Positions 20,501 to 28,362 are shown, counted from the first letter of the stretch. The stretch: 38,077 nucleotides of DNA from Synechococcus sp. CCY 9618 (GCF_019038415.1 NZ_JAFKRG010000020.1:1-38077); one strand, 5' to 3'. A program made the numbers and translations. Notes: generated by a model from the sequence alone, not told the origin.

Positions 20501-20732
20501 TGGACTCTGCCGCTGCTGCGGGTCGGGGAGCTTCGGCCGGCAGGGCGGTGGCTCCGTCCGGCACGGCCCGGGCCGGTGCGGCGGCAGTCACTGCCAGCAC
20601 GCCGCAGAGCCCCAGCCACAGGCTGGTGCAAAGGCTGCCGCCTGGGGCCAGCCGACGTGCCGTCCGGGGATGGAACACCACAGGCAGCGGGGGGACGGCG
20701 AGGACGCGGCCGATCCTGCCATGGGGGTTCAA
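17571..20732 (-). CDS. LptD/OstA-like outer-membrane protein (DUF3769)
   Basis: A 1053-residue protein likely to be the outer-membrane LPS-assembly porin of cyanobacteria. It has an N-terminal signal peptide (hydrophobic LWLGLCGVLAVTAAAPARA, ending near residue 56) and a Pro/Ala-rich low-complexity linker. An OstA/LptA-like beta-jellyroll domain follows (LEIELTANQQGYDGQLQRF, then FVATGNVMARIAGGRLLADRLEF and AVGNVRFQRGQQYLQASRLRY). The long C-terminal part is rich in alternating aromatic strands typical of a beta barrel (DUF3769 in cyanobacteria). The last residue is Phe (QRPF), the usual BAM-recognition end. Start is the ATG at 20732. The function in LPS export is from family knowledge. Confidence 0.85.
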   Translation of the reverse strand: MNPHGRIGRVLAVPPLPVVFHPRTARRLAPGGSLCTSLWLGLCGVLAVTAAAPARAVPDGATALPAEAPRPAAAAESTPDPFDDEPEAGASPAPPASGPATAPARPAPLTVPEPASGLSPEGLKDEDVPLEIELTANQQGYDGQLQRFVATGNVMARIAGGRLLADRLEFEASTRSIYAVGNVRFQRGQQYLQASRLRYSLLEGIGEIDDVYGVIDLDTSSADFDLATEASQPLPPPEPISCTPIYPAVPQWHPYPWAATAWAGQMYAGEFGDTFTFSGRFRPEYLGGIGLQRRLFEAGPVSLEFDANLLGHRASAQPGGGFNQSVPFSNTPSQTFGELTAGLGLRLWLRPWLNVFFVEGLSVLSAKSNYENTFRPNSARLLNYLAFEVEALVTPRWSAVGRIHHRSGAYGTFSGVSEGSNAYLVGLRYRFGADRPATGQPMAVPPAQGCPGAPPLASEQPDGLAQRLEQVTMGPGWSGTNSQPVPPPPEAASGPDRGGVWRNAREQERLRREAIAAIPQRVDGVSFQRSLTGERGFGFSGNLSTTDTADDFGTTRPEQLRGLNNSRSGELIKGFISRWRIQSRRLRFTPNTLSADRMGFTNDPFTPAQSWMDSEQVVITLLPDGTTLVKARRNTLRLEDRLPIRVTREQRIEKEEEVSNRLVLGNDTEDRDGFFIGYNQSFKLGNTTTLQIQPQVMVQRLFEGTTSVYPPPGSPPGSTRSVEQPAKTGDYFGLEAKLNGMFLGFDAEARLSLSTLDPDNFADGTRSYGDFSRKVTMPLLGESTFRIFGAYRFRTWNGSLGEQDVYSAYGVSLEDRGSAPSWGKLSRSYYWRLGVGRFEAEQSGSSDLLSLWRASAVGSMNFSYPLWTGKASTSPPVVALSNTPVPVVPGLRLDANLLGIATYFSDGSNQNTIGLSFGPSLTLGHFEKPFFDFTRLTVTGGITLRQGQSPLNFDRAVDLGTLGIGLSQQLVGPLVFSGGVGINVDPGSEFYGDITGSYLELRWQRRSYEIGVYYSPYDGLGGIRVRLNDFNFNGPGTPFIPYHPTRNTLQRPF

Positions 20733-20775
20733 CGGCTGCTCCCCTGTCGGACCGGTTGTCAGGACGGGCGAAGAA

Positions 20776-20798
20776 TGACGCCACAGGCGCGGGCGTCA
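20776..20798 (-). terminator. Possible terminator-like hairpin after psbI
   Basis: A perfect 7-bp inverted repeat TGACGCC / GGCGTCA with a 9-nt loop begins 15 bp after the psbI stop on the minus strand. The following sequence (TTCTTCGCC) is only mildly T-rich, so it may be a weak terminator or an RNA-stabilising 3' hairpin. Confidence 0.4.
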
Positions 20799-20813
20799 GG
20801 GAAGAGGACGAAT

Positions 20814-20933
20814 TCAGTCCTCAAGGTCCTTGCGGCTGGGGGAGCGGGTGGGATCGCTGGCCAGGAAGCCGAAGACGAAGATCCCGATGAAGAAGAAGAC
20901 GACCGAGTAAACCGAGATCTTGAGAGCGAGCAT
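20814..20933 (-). CDS. psbI: Photosystem II reaction centre protein I
   Basis: A 39-residue single-TM protein. It begins [10 protein letters not shown], continues with the hydrophobic [14 protein letters not shown] helix (11-24) and ends with the stromal/cytoplasmic tail [15 protein letters not shown]. It matches cyanobacterial PsbI nearly throughout, including the SDPTR and RKDLE motifs. PsbI sits at the D1/CP43 edge of photosystem II and helps early D1 assembly. A TAAGAT hexamer on the minus strand at 21010-21005 could be its -10 element, giving a leader of about 65 nt. In other picocyanobacteria I recall psbI near psbN-psbH; here a mannosidase gene separates them. Confidence 0.96.
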   Translation of the reverse strand: MLALKISVYSVVFFFIGIFVFGFLASDPTRSPSRKDLED

Positions 20934-21071
20934 GGTCTGTCCGGCGGGTGACAGGGAGTGACAGGCGCCGGTACGGGTCTCGATGACCCCTCGGCAGCCG
21001 CATCATCTTATGGGTGGTGGTCCTCCTCCCAGGCTGTCCGATGCCGTTTGGCGGGGGCAACCGGCCCCGAT

Positions 21072-21083
21072 TGAAACGTTTCA
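21072..21083 (+). promoter_or_regulatory. LacI/Cra-type operator palindrome upstream of the mannosidase
   Basis: TGAAACGTTTCA is a perfect 12-bp palindrome with the central CG typical of LacI-family operators. It fits the enterobacterial Cra (FruR) pattern TGAAWCSNTHHW. It ends 12 bp before the mannosidase ATG (21096), a position where a bound repressor would block transcription or its early steps. The cognate regulator is not in this window, so assignment is inference. Confidence 0.5.
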
Positions 21084-21095
21084 GTCACGTTCCCC

Positions 21096-24074
21096 ATGCA
21101 TCGGCCGCAGGATCTCCAGCCCCGCTGGCAACGCGTTCAGCCTGGAGGCGGCGCCGTTGCGGCCCTGGGGGCGGCCTGGGGGCTGAGCCACCGTCCCGAC
21201 TGGGCGGCCCGGGGTCTGATCATCTGGCCCCGGGGCGGCCAGTGGTGTCACCTGCGCCTGCGTTGCCTCTGTCCGCAGGAGTGGCTTCCCCTGGCGCCCG
21301 CCGCCGGGGGGGCAGCCAGGGCCCGGCTGGTGCTGTGCTGGTGGGCCGATCGCGCCGAACTCTGGGTGGATGGCGAGCCCATCCACACCGGTGATCTGTT
21401 CGACACCGCCTGCCGCTGGCCCCTGCCCATGCGCTGGTGGGAGGGGGCGGCGCTGGATCTGGAGCTGCGCCTGCGCAGTCCGCTCCACGACGACGGTGCT
21501 CTGATCCGGAGCCGGATCGAGCTCGAACCCCTCGATCCCGCCGATCCCCATGGTCTGCTGAGGTCCACCGGCGACGAGCTGCGCCAGCTGCGCCGCGGAC
21601 AGGGTCATGACGGAACCCCTGGTGAGGGGGTGTTGCACGTGCTGGGCCATGCCCATCTCGATCTGGCCTGGCTGTGGCCCGTCGCCGACACCTGGCAGGC
21701 GGCGGAGCGCACCTTCGCCTCCGTCCTGACTCTGATGGAGCGCTTCGGGTCGCTCCACTTCGGCCATTCCACCCCGGCCCTCTACGCCTGGCTGGAGCGA
21801 CACCGGCCGGCCCTGTTCGCGCGCATCCGCCAGGCGATGAGGGCCGGCCGTTTCGAGCCCCTCAACGGCCCCTGGGTGGAGAGCGACTGCATCCTGGTGT
21901 CCACCGCCTCGCTGCTGCGCCAGTTCCAGGAGGGCCAGCACTACAGCCGGCGCACCTTCCCGGAGTGGAGCCATCAGTTGGCCTGGCTGCCGGACAGCTT
22001 CGGCTTCGCCGCCGGCCTGCCGGCGGTGGCCGCCGCCACGGGGGTGCGCTGGTTCTGCACCCACAAGCTGGCCTGGAATGCCACCAACCCCTTCCCCCAC
22101 CGCCTGTTCCGCTGGCGCAGCCGCTGCGGCGCCGAGGTGCTGGCCCTGATGACGGCGCCGATCGGCACCGATGGCGATCCGGTGGCCATGGAGCGCTACC
22201 GCCTGGAATGGCAGCAGGCCAGTGGCTGCGCCGATGCCCTCTGGCTGCCGGGGGTGGGGGACCACGGCGGAGGACCCACCGCCGAGATGCTCGAGCAGCT
22301 CGCCCTCTGGCAGCAGCAGCCGGTGGCGGCCGACCAGCGCCACGGCACCCTGCGGGCCTTCCTGCAACCCCTGGAGCCCCTGGCCGCCCAGCTGCCGGTG
22401 TGGCGGGATGAGCTCTATCTGGAGCTGCATCGCGGCTGTGCCACCAGCCGGCCCGACCAGAAACGCCACAACCGCACCCTGGAGCGGCTGCTGCGGGAGG
22501 CCGACCTGGCCGTCGCCCTCCTGAGCGGGGAGCCCGGGGCCGCCTCTCCCACTCAGGAGGACTGGCGCACCCTGCTGTTCCAGCAGTTCCACGACATCCT
22601 GCCGGGCACCGCCATCCCGGAGGTGTTCGAGCAGGCCGAGCCCCAGTGGCTGCAGGCCCGGCGCCGGGCCTGCAGCCGACGCGACGGGGCCCTGCTGCTG
22701 GGGCTGCGGCGGGCCCGGTCCGTCGGGGCGGCGGAGCCCTGGTGCGCCGTGCAGCTCCAACCTCTGCCGGGGGTGCCCCGCACCCTGCGACTGCCGGCCG
22801 GCGACTGGAGGCTCGAGGCTCCGGGGGGGGAGCGGCCGCTGGCGGGGCAGCCGGCCCCCGGGGGTGGTCAGTGGCTGCAGCTGCCCGGCATCGAGGGGGT
22901 GGGGGTGCTGCGTCTGCGTCGGCAGCGGCGGGGTTCGGGGTCGCCGACCGCCGGCAGCGAGGACGCCCTGCCCGTGCAATGGCCGGTGCAGCTGCTGCCG
23001 GCCGGGGAGCTGGGACCCGGTCACTGGCGGCTCGGCAACGGCCGGCTCTCCGCCCTGATCGGCCCCCGGGGGGTGGAGCAGCTCTTCGATGCAGCCGGCG
23101 TGCCCCAGCTCGCTGGTCCCCTGGCCTGGTGCCGCTGGCGCGACCGGGGGGAGTTCTGGGATGCCTGGGATCTGGCTGCCGACTACCACCAGCACCCCCG
23201 TCCGTGGACCTGGCAGGGGGTGCCGGAATGGCTCGAGACCGGTCCCCTCTGCGCCCGCTTCCGCTGGCGCGGCCGCTGTGGCGAGAGCCCGGTGCGCCTC
23301 GATGGCCGCCTGCTGGCGGGGAGCCCCTGGCTGGAACTGGTGCTCAGCACCCAGTGGCGCCAGCGGCACGAGCTGCTGCGCCTGGAGATCCCCCTGGCCC
23401 GGCGAGCCAGCCGCTGGGCCGCCGACACCGCCGGGGGGGTGATCGAGCGACCTGCCACCCCCCGCACAGCCCGGGAGCGGGCCCGCTGGGAGGTGAGCGC
23501 CATCAGCTGGATGGCCTCGGTGGGAGACGGCGGCGGGGATGGCCTGGCGGTGCTGCTCGATGGGCCCCAGGGGGTGTCGGCCACGGAGGGGCGCCTGGGG
23601 GTGTCCCTGCTGCGGGGACCCACCTGGCCCGATCCCGGCGCTGACAACGGCTGGCAGCGTCAGCGGCTGGCCCTGCTGCCGTGTCCCGGCGGCTGGCGGG
23701 CGGCGGGAGCGCCCCAGCAGGCGATCCGCCTGAGGGAACCGCTGTGGTGTCGCCCTGCGGGAGGCGCCGGACCCGGGGCTGGCGCCTCCGACACCCTCTT
23801 CCCCAGCCTCGGGGAGGATCTGCAGCTTGTGGCCCTGCGGCCCCTGCAGGAGGGGTCTGCCGTGGCCGGATCGGCCGAGGTGCTCCTCAGCGTCCAGAAC
23901 CTGGGACCCTGCCGGCGCCGACTGGCACCAGGCCCCGATTGGGTCGCCCTCAGCCGCTGTGACGGCCTGGGTGAGGACCTGGGGAAAGGGGAGCTCTCAG
24001 ACCTGCTGGTGCTGGGGCCCTGGCAGCTCGGTCACTGGCGGCTGGGCCGCAGGATTCCGGATCAGTCGTCGTGA
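21096..24074 (+). CDS. GH38 alpha-mannosidase
   Basis: A 992-residue glycoside hydrolase of family 38. An N-terminal sandwich domain (about 1-180) precedes the catalytic domain. The zinc site begins with [12 protein letters not shown] (His187, Asp189). The catalytic nucleophile is Asp300 in WLPDSFGF, and [10 protein letters not shown] supplies a further His for the metal site. FNPWVESD-like [12 protein letters not shown] and [10 protein letters not shown] (substrate loop) are family-like. The C-terminal two thirds hold the beta-sandwich domains. There is no signal peptide, so it is probably cytosolic, acting on mannose-containing oligosaccharides or glycolipid-derived sugars. It overlaps the 3' end of convergent psbN by 13 bp. 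Base composition matches the host, so any transfer is old. Confidence 0.9.
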   Translation: MHRPQDLQPRWQRVQPGGGAVAALGAAWGLSHRPDWAARGLIIWPRGGQWCHLRLRCLCPQEWLPLAPAAGGAARARLVLCWWADRAELWVDGEPIHTGDLFDTACRWPLPMRWWEGAALDLELRLRSPLHDDGALIRSRIELEPLDPADPHGLLRSTGDELRQLRRGQGHDGTPGEGVLHVLGHAHLDLAWLWPVADTWQAAERTFASVLTLMERFGSLHFGHSTPALYAWLERHRPALFARIRQAMRAGRFEPLNGPWVESDCILVSTASLLRQFQEGQHYSRRTFPEWSHQLAWLPDSFGFAAGLPAVAAATGVRWFCTHKLAWNATNPFPHRLFRWRSRCGAEVLALMTAPIGTDGDPVAMERYRLEWQQASGCADALWLPGVGDHGGGPTAEMLEQLALWQQQPVAADQRHGTLRAFLQPLEPLAAQLPVWRDELYLELHRGCATSRPDQKRHNRTLERLLREADLAVALLSGEPGAASPTQEDWRTLLFQQFHDILPGTAIPEVFEQAEPQWLQARRRACSRRDGALLLGLRRARSVGAAEPWCAVQLQPLPGVPRTLRLPAGDWRLEAPGGERPLAGQPAPGGGQWLQLPGIEGVGVLRLRRQRRGSGSPTAGSEDALPVQWPVQLLPAGELGPGHWRLGNGRLSALIGPRGVEQLFDAAGVPQLAGPLAWCRWRDRGEFWDAWDLAADYHQHPRPWTWQGVPEWLETGPLCARFRWRGRCGESPVRLDGRLLAGSPWLELVLSTQWRQRHELLRLEIPLARRASRWAADTAGGVIERPATPRTARERARWEVSAISWMASVGDGGGDGLAVLLDGPQGVSATEGRLGVSLLRGPTWPDPGADNGWQRQRLALLPCPGGWRAAGAPQQAIRLREPLWCRPAGGAGPGAGASDTLFPSLGEDLQLVALRPLQEGSAVAGSAEVLLSVQNLGPCRRRLAPGPDWVALSRCDGLGEDLGKGELSDLLVLGPWQLGHWRLGRRIPDQSS

Positions 24075-24211
24075 TCGTCGAAGGGATCGGTGAGGCCTTT
24101 GGAGGGGGGGCCGAAGGCGGTGTAGACGCCGAAACCGGTGAGCGCCAGCAGCACGGCGAGCACCGCAAGGGCCACCGAAAGGGCTGGGGAGGTGCTGGCG
24201 GCGGGATCCAT
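24062..24211 (-). CDS. psbN: Photosystem II protein PsbN
   Basis: A 49-residue single-TM protein, [20 protein letters not shown] at the N-terminus, then [15 protein letters not shown] and an acidic TDPFDDHDD tail. The [24 protein letters not shown] end is diagnostic of PsbN. PsbN is not a stable photosystem II subunit; in plants it is needed for assembly and repair of the reaction centre. As in other cyanobacteria and plastids it lies on the opposite strand next to psbH. Its 3' end overlaps the mannosidase stop region (24062-24074). Confidence 0.96.
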   Translation of the reverse strand: MDPAASTSPALSVALAVLAVLLALTGFGVYTAFGPPSKGLTDPFDDHDD

Positions 24212-24285
24212 GGCGGGCAGGGCTGGCGGGGGTGCGGGGTTCCGTCACAACTCTCGACAGCCCAACTCGGTGGGGCCGGCAAGAC

Positions 24286-24298
24286 GCTTACAGTAAGC
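24286..24298. repeat. Perfect inverted repeat in psbN-psbH intergenic region
   Basis: GCTTAC-A-GTAAGC is a perfect 6-bp inverted repeat with a 1-nt centre, 34 bp upstream of the psbH ATG. It contains TACAGT (24289-24294), which could serve as the psbH -10, so the repeat may overlap the promoter. No good -35 was found at the expected distance. Confidence 0.4.
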
Positions 24299-24332
24299 AC
24301 CGCGATCCCGTGCCCGAGAGGTCCGAGCTGCC

Positions 24333-24533
24333 ATGGCCCAACGCACCCGTCTGGGAAACCTGCTGCGCCCCCTGAATTCCGAGTACGGAAAAGTGGTGCC
24401 CGGCTGGGGGACCACCCCCGTGATGGGCGTGTTCATGCTGCTGTTCCTGGTCTTCCTGCTGGTGATCCTGCAGCTGTACAACAAGTCCCTCCTGCTCGAG
24501 GGGATCAACGTCAACTGGAACGGCGTCGGCTGA
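24333..24533 (+). CDS. psbH: Photosystem II reaction centre protein H
   Basis: A 66-residue single-TM thylakoid protein. [20 protein letters not shown] is followed by [12 protein letters not shown], the TM helix [18 protein letters not shown] and the lumenal [10 protein letters not shown] tail. It supports PSII dimer stability and electron flow between QA and QB. It diverges from psbN across 121 bp and is followed 19 bp later by tatA. Confidence 0.97.
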   Translation: MAQRTRLGNLLRPLNSEYGKVVPGWGTTPVMGVFMLLFLVFLLVILQLYNKSLLLEGINVNWNGVG

Positions 24534-24552
24534 TTTCCCTCGCTCCTTGCCC

Positions 24553-24852
24553 ATGAACATCTTCGGCATCGGTCTGCCCGAGATGGCGGTCATCGCCGCC
24601 ATCGGCCTGCTGGTCTTCGGACCCAAGCGCCTGCCGGAGATCGGCAAGACCCTGGGCCGCACCCTGCGGGGCTTCCAGTCGGCATCGCAGGAGTTCGAGA
24701 AGGAGTTCCGCAGCGCCGTGGGCAGTGATCAGCCCCTCGATCCGGAGCCCACCCCGCCCGCCATCGCAGCGGCACCCCCACCCCGGGACGAGTCGGCGCT
24801 GGAAGCCTCGGTGGTGGAGCCGGTCGAAGAAGGCGCCAACGCCCCGTCCTGA
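24553..24852 (+). CDS. tatA: Twin-arginine translocase subunit TatA/E
   Basis: A 99-residue protein with the short N-terminal TM helix (FGIGLPEMAVIAAIGLLVFG), the FGPKRLPEIGKTLGRTLRGF hinge and amphipathic helix, and a Pro/Glu-rich tail. This is the classic TatA/E architecture for export of folded proteins across thylakoid or plasma membrane. The ATG at 24553 is used; a TTG two codons upstream is possible. The psbH-tatA-pth order is, as I recall, shared with other picocyanobacteria. Confidence 0.92.
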   Translation: MNIFGIGLPEMAVIAAIGLLVFGPKRLPEIGKTLGRTLRGFQSASQEFEKEFRSAVGSDQPLDPEPTPPAIAAAPPPRDESALEASVVEPVEEGANAPS

Positions 24853-24867
24853 GGGTCGCTGACGCCG

Positions 24868-25476
24868 TTGGATCTGCAACTGCTGGTGGGCCTGGGCAAT
24901 CCCGGCGCCCGCTACGCCGACACCCGCCACAACGTCGGCTTCATGGTGCTCGAGCGCCTGGCACGGGCCGAAGGGGCCGGCTTCCGCAACCAGCCCCGTC
25001 TGCATGGCCTGCTGGCCGAAACGGGACAGGGGGAGAAGCGGCTGCGGCTGCTGATGCCCCAGACCTTCATGAACGACAGCGGTCGCTCGATCCGGGCCGC
25101 CCTCGACTGGTTCCGCCTGGATCCCTCCCAGATGCTCGTGCTGGTGGACGACATGGACCTGCCCCTGGGCCGTCTGCGGCTGCGGGCGGCGGGAGGCGCC
25201 GGCGGTCATAACGGCCTGCGCAGCACCATCACCCATCTGGGCAGCGAGACCTTCGCCCGGCTGCGCATCGGCATCGGCGCCCCCGCTGACAACCCGGTGG
25301 AGCGCCGGGCTCGTACCGTGTCCCATGTGCTGGGGCGTTTCTCGGCCACTGACAGACCTGTGCTGGAGCAGGTGCTGGGAGAGGTGGAGGCGGGCATCGA
25401 CCTGATCCGGCGCCTCGGCCTGGAGCGGGCCGCCAACCGGCTGAACAGTTTTAAGGCCGATCCATCGCCATCCTGA
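24868..25476 (+). CDS. pth: Peptidyl-tRNA hydrolase
   Basis: A 202-residue enzyme that releases tRNA from stalled peptidyl-tRNA. Motifs are LLVGLGNPGARYADTRHNVGF (Asn11 and catalytic His21), PQTFMNDSGRSI, VLVDDMDLPLGRLRLR and GGAGGHNGLRSTITHLG. The start is TTG at 24868, which sits directly before the conserved strand; there is no ATG candidate before the motif. It lies 15 bp after tatA. Confidence 0.95.
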   Translation: MDLQLLVGLGNPGARYADTRHNVGFMVLERLARAEGAGFRNQPRLHGLLAETGQGEKRLRLLMPQTFMNDSGRSIRAALDWFRLDPSQMLVLVDDMDLPLGRLRLRAAGGAGGHNGLRSTITHLGSETFARLRIGIGAPADNPVERRARTVSHVLGRFSATDRPVLEQVLGEVEAGIDLIRRLGLERAANRLNSFKADPSPS

Positions 25477-25520
25477 AGGCATCGACCGCCCCAGCCCGGC
25501 TGCCCCTCTGCCCGATTCCC

Positions 25521-25778
25521 GTGAGTCGCCTGCCCGCCACCACTGCCCAGTTGCGGGTGCTGCGCCAGAGCTTCAACCCCTGCCTGCTGGAGGGCGAGAT
25601 CACGGCGGGCACATTCCAGTGGCGTTTCCGCTGGGCCTTCGACCGGGGTGAGCTCCAGGTGGAGCCCTCCCTGGGACGGGCCCTGATCCAGGACGCCCTG
25701 CTGCGCTTCCTGCTCAAGGCCGACTACCAGCTCGAGCCCGGCGGCGATTACGTCTTCACCGTCCGGGCCTCGTTCTGA
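25521..25778 (+). CDS. DUF3146 family protein
   Basis: An 85-residue protein with the cyanobacterial DUF3146 pattern: LPATTAQLRVLRQS, LEGEITAGTFQWRFRWAF, GELQVEPSLGRALIQ and YQLEPGGDYVFTVRASF. It starts with GTG at 25521. Function is unknown. Its last 31 bp overlap the 3' end of the convergent YqgF-like gene (25748-25778), so both C-termini are encoded on the same DNA. Confidence 0.82.
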   Translation: MSRLPATTAQLRVLRQSFNPCLLEGEITAGTFQWRFRWAFDRGELQVEPSLGRALIQDALLRFLLKADYQLEPGGDYVFTVRASF

Positions 25779-26218
25779 TCCGGGCGGCGGGGCAGTTCCC
25801 GCCCCAGCCGCCGCTCCAGCAGCAGCTGGGCCACGACGTCGTCCCAGTCCCGCGGCGGCAGACGCATGCCCTGCGGCAGCAGCCGGCGCCAGCCCCTGGG
25901 GGGAAACAGCTGCCAGTAGCGGCGCCGCGCCGCCAGGGTGGTGCCCCGTTCGTCCACCACCTCCACCGTCAGCAGGGGCTCCAGGCGCCGGCGCCAGGGG
26001 CCGCTGCCGGTGCCGTCACCGATCACCACCACCTGCAGGCCCCGCTGCCTCTGCCAGTCCTGGAGATGCCGCCAGGCGGCCTCGGGGGGGAGCACCAGGG
26101 CTGCGCGGATCTCGCGGCGCTCCGGATCGGTGAGCACCAAGCCGCACTTGCTGCGACCCGGATCCAGGCCGGCCAGGGGGCCTGGGGCCTGGGCGCCTCC
26201 GCCACCGGTGGCGGTCAT
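25748..26218 (-). CDS. YqgF/RuvC-like RNase H-fold protein
   Basis: A 156-residue protein. It begins with an RNase H-fold strand AGLDPGRSKCGLVLTD, the DPGxxxxG motif of RuvC/YqgF nucleases. A second strand, GLQVVVIGDGTGS, and VEVVDERGTTLAARRRYW follow; the conserved DERxT motif is typical of YqgF-type proteins. The C-terminus has DWDDVVAQLLLERRL with a further acidic pair. It is probably a cyanobacterial relative of the pre-16S rRNA processing nuclease family, but its own activity is unproven. Its start overlaps the DUF3084 stop (ATGA). The 3' end overlaps DUF3146 by 31 bp. Confidence 0.75.
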   Translation of the reverse strand: MTATGGGGAQAPGPLAGLDPGRSKCGLVLTDPERREIRAALVLPPEAAWRHLQDWQRQRGLQVVVIGDGTGSGPWRRRLEPLLTVEVVDERGTTLAARRRYWQLFPPRGWRRLLPQGMRLPPRDWDDVVAQLLLERRLGRELPRRPDQNEARTVKT

Positions 26219-27462
26219 GGCCGTGGCGCGCGGGGGGCCGGTTCGTTGCGCACCCAGCGCAGCTCCACGCCGATCGGGTCCGGCGTGTCGGCGGCCTGGG
26301 TCGCCACGGCCTCGAGGTTGGCGCTGACGCCGGCGGGTCGGTCGCCGAGCTCGCGGGCCAGGGCCGTGAGGCTGGCGGCATCGAACTGGAGGCCGTTGGC
26401 CAGGGTCCCCTGGCGCTGGACCTTGGCGTAGGCGGCGGCCAGCAGCAGGTTGAGGCGGCTGCGCACGGCGGCCGGATCACGGACGTCCGGCTCCAGGGCG
26501 GTGCGGGCCAGCACCTCCCCCTGCTCGACCACCTGGCGGTTGGGGCGCAGGTCCGGGAAGGCCAGCACCTGGGCCTCGCCCCGCAGCACGTTGGCGGCGG
26601 AGCGGATGCTGACCACCCAGGTGCCCGGGCTGCCGAGCAGGGATTCCAGCCGGGTGATGTCGCTGCGGGGCACCAGCAGGATCTGGCGGCTGGGGGGCTC
26701 GCCGGGCAGCAGTTGCTGGAAGGCGGCGCGGTTGGCCTCCTGCAGCAGGGCATCGATCACCTGCCGGGCCTGGCCGGGGCGCTGCAGCTGCACCTTGGCG
26801 GTGGCCAGGGGCTGGCCGCTGGCGATCACCACGTCGCCCCGGCGCAGGGCGATCACGTTCTTCTCGAGATCCTCCAGTTCCTTTTCGCCGGCGCTGATGC
26901 GGCGCCGCACGCTGGCCAGCTCGTTCTCGGTGCGGCGGATCTCCGCGTCGCGGCCCTTCACCTCCTTCGTGAGCCGGTCCCGTTCCGCCTCCAGGCGGCG
27001 GCGCTGGGCCTGCAGAGGCTGCAGCTCCCGGCGCAGGGTCTCCACCTGTCGCTCGGCCTCCAGCAGCTGGTCCCGGGCCCGGCGCTGGCTGGCCAGGGCC
27101 TGGTCACGCCGGCGTTCGGCGGTGGTCAGATCCAGCCGGCTGCGTTCCAGTTCACCGCGGGTGCGCCCCAGTTCCGCCTGGTTGCGCTGCAGAGCGATGC
27201 GGCTCTGCTGCAGGCGTTCCTGGATCTGGTCGAGCTGGAAGAGCCCCACCCGCAGCCGTTCGCTCACCAGAAGCATCAGCCCGAGCGACACGGCGCTGAT
27301 CAGGCTGCCGGTGAGCACGGTGATCACCACAGCCGTGTTGCGGGGCCGGAGGTTGAAGAGGCTGAGGCGTGCCTTGCCCACCCGGCTGCCGAGCCGGTCC
27401 CCCAGGGTGGAGAGCACTCCGCCGAGCACCAGCAGCGCCAGGATCAGCAGCCAGCCCGACAC
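26215..27462 (-). CDS. DUF3084 membrane-anchored coiled-coil protein
   Basis: A 415-residue cyanobacterial protein. It has two N-terminal TM helices (about 4-18 and 45-68) around a basic GSRVGKARLSLFNLRPRN loop, then a long heptad-rich coiled coil (about 75-205, Arg/Glu/Gln-rich). A globular C-terminal domain follows, with LLVPRSDITRLESLLG and AFPDLRPNRQVVEQGE. This is the standard DUF3084 layout; function is unknown. It lies 74 bp downstream of ntcA and is coupled to the YqgF-like gene, so it may be in the ntcA transcript. Confidence 0.82.
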   Translation of the reverse strand: MSGWLLILALLVLGGVLSTLGDRLGSRVGKARLSLFNLRPRNTAVVITVLTGSLISAVSLGLMLLVSERLRVGLFQLDQIQERLQQSRIALQRNQAELGRTRGELERSRLDLTTAERRRDQALASQRRARDQLLEAERQVETLRRELQPLQAQRRRLEAERDRLTKEVKGRDAEIRRTENELASVRRRISAGEKELEDLEKNVIALRRGDVVIASGQPLATAKVQLQRPGQARQVIDALLQEANRAAFQQLLPGEPPSRQILLVPRSDITRLESLLGSPGTWVVSIRSAANVLRGEAQVLAFPDLRPNRQVVEQGEVLARTALEPDVRDPAAVRSRLNLLLAAAYAKVQRQGTLANGLQFDAASLTALARELGDRPAGVSANLEAVATQAADTPDPIGVELRWVRNEPAPRAPRP

Positions 27463-27536
27463 CTCTGCGCCTCGGTTTCGCGGTGCAACAAGTATCCCTG
27501 GCGGCGGCGGCAGGCCCTTCGCCAGGGGCCGGCCGC

Positions 27537-28277
27537 TCAGCTGAACCGCTTGGCCAGGGCAATGGGATCGAAGACGGTGATCTTCTTGCGGTCGATCTGC
27601 ACCAGTCCGTCGTTGCGCAGATCGCCCAGCAGGCGGGTGATCGTCACCCGGGTGGAGCCGATGGCCTCGGCGATGGCCTGGTGGGAAAGGCGCAGGTCGA
27701 TGGTGATCCCCTCGCTGCCGGGCACGCCGAAATCGCGACAGAGCACCAGCAGGAAACTTACCAGCCGGGAGGACATGTCCCGGTGGGTGAGGGTTTCGAT
27801 CATGGTTTCGGTCTGGAGGATGCGGGAGGAGAGGCCCTGGAGGAGCAGCAGCCCGACGCTGGCGTCCTGCTCGATGGCCCGCCGCACCGAGGTGGCCGGG
27901 GCCGTGACCATCTCCACCCGGGTGAAGGCGATGGCGTGATAGAAGCGGTCGGAGCGCTGGCCGGTGAGCAGGGACAGCACGCCGAAGAGGCTGTTCTCCC
28001 GCAGCAGGGCGACGGTGATCTCCTCACCGGATTCATACACCCGGGACAGCCGCACGGCGCCGCGGCGCAGCAGATAGACCCGCTCGGCCGGATCGCCGGG
28101 GAAGAAGATCGTCTTGCCCCGTTCAATGGTTTCGACGCTGCTGCCCGACAGCCCCCGGATCACTTCGAGAAGGGTGGTGGAGTTCGATCCGGACGCACCC
28201 ATGGAAGTCACCGAACCGGGTGACCCGCTGGATGGACTGTTGGGGTAGCGACTGAAGCCACGCGTGGCGGCGACCAT
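27537..28277 (-). CDS. ntcA: Global nitrogen regulator NtcA
   Basis: A 246-residue CRP/FNR-family activator that senses 2-oxoglutarate and PipX. The effector domain has [39 protein letters not shown] and [20 protein letters not shown] (seen in order). The C-terminal HTH is [21 protein letters not shown] (about 198-218). The frame is open upstream with ATGs at 28316, 28277 and 28202. The NtcA-type promoter puts the transcript start near 28293, which excludes 28316, and 28277 gives an N-terminus ([10 protein letters not shown]) like picocyanobacterial NtcA. No strong ribosome site is seen. It is flanked by rph upstream and DUF3084 downstream. Confidence 0.96.
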   Translation of the reverse strand: MVAATRGFSRYPNSPSSGSPGSVTSMGASGSNSTTLLEVIRGLSGSSVETIERGKTIFFPGDPAERVYLLRRGAVRLSRVYESGEEITVALLRENSLFGVLSLLTGQRSDRFYHAIAFTRVEMVTAPATSVRRAIEQDASVGLLLLQGLSSRILQTETMIETLTHRDMSSRLVSFLLVLCRDFGVPGSEGITIDLRLSHQAIAEAIGSTRVTITRLLGDLRNDGLVQIDRKKITVFDPIALAKRFS

Positions 28278-28299
28278 CGAGGCGTGGCGAATGGTAAGG

Positions 28300-28341
28300 A
28301 ACCTATGGATCGCCATGGGCGAACCATGTAGCGAATCACAC
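28300..28341 (-). promoter_or_regulatory. Putative NtcA autoregulatory promoter of ntcA
   Basis: On the minus strand, GTGTGATTCGCTAC (28341 to 28328) fits GT-N10-AC (GTG-N8-TAC). After exactly 22 nt comes TAGGTT (28305 to 28300), a TAN3T -10 element. This is the class-II NtcA promoter geometry, and autoregulation of ntcA is known in other cyanobacteria. It lies wholly in the rph-ntcA gap. Confidence 0.7.
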
Positions 28342-28362
28342 CCTTTGTAGGGTCTCGCCGGT

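Noticed and set aside
18561-20951. Very long plus-strand open frame over the LptD-like gene
   Set aside because: Antisense shadow; repetitive Gly/Arg/Ala translation and it would also run through psbI. The minus-strand protein has domains, a signal peptide and a terminal Phe.
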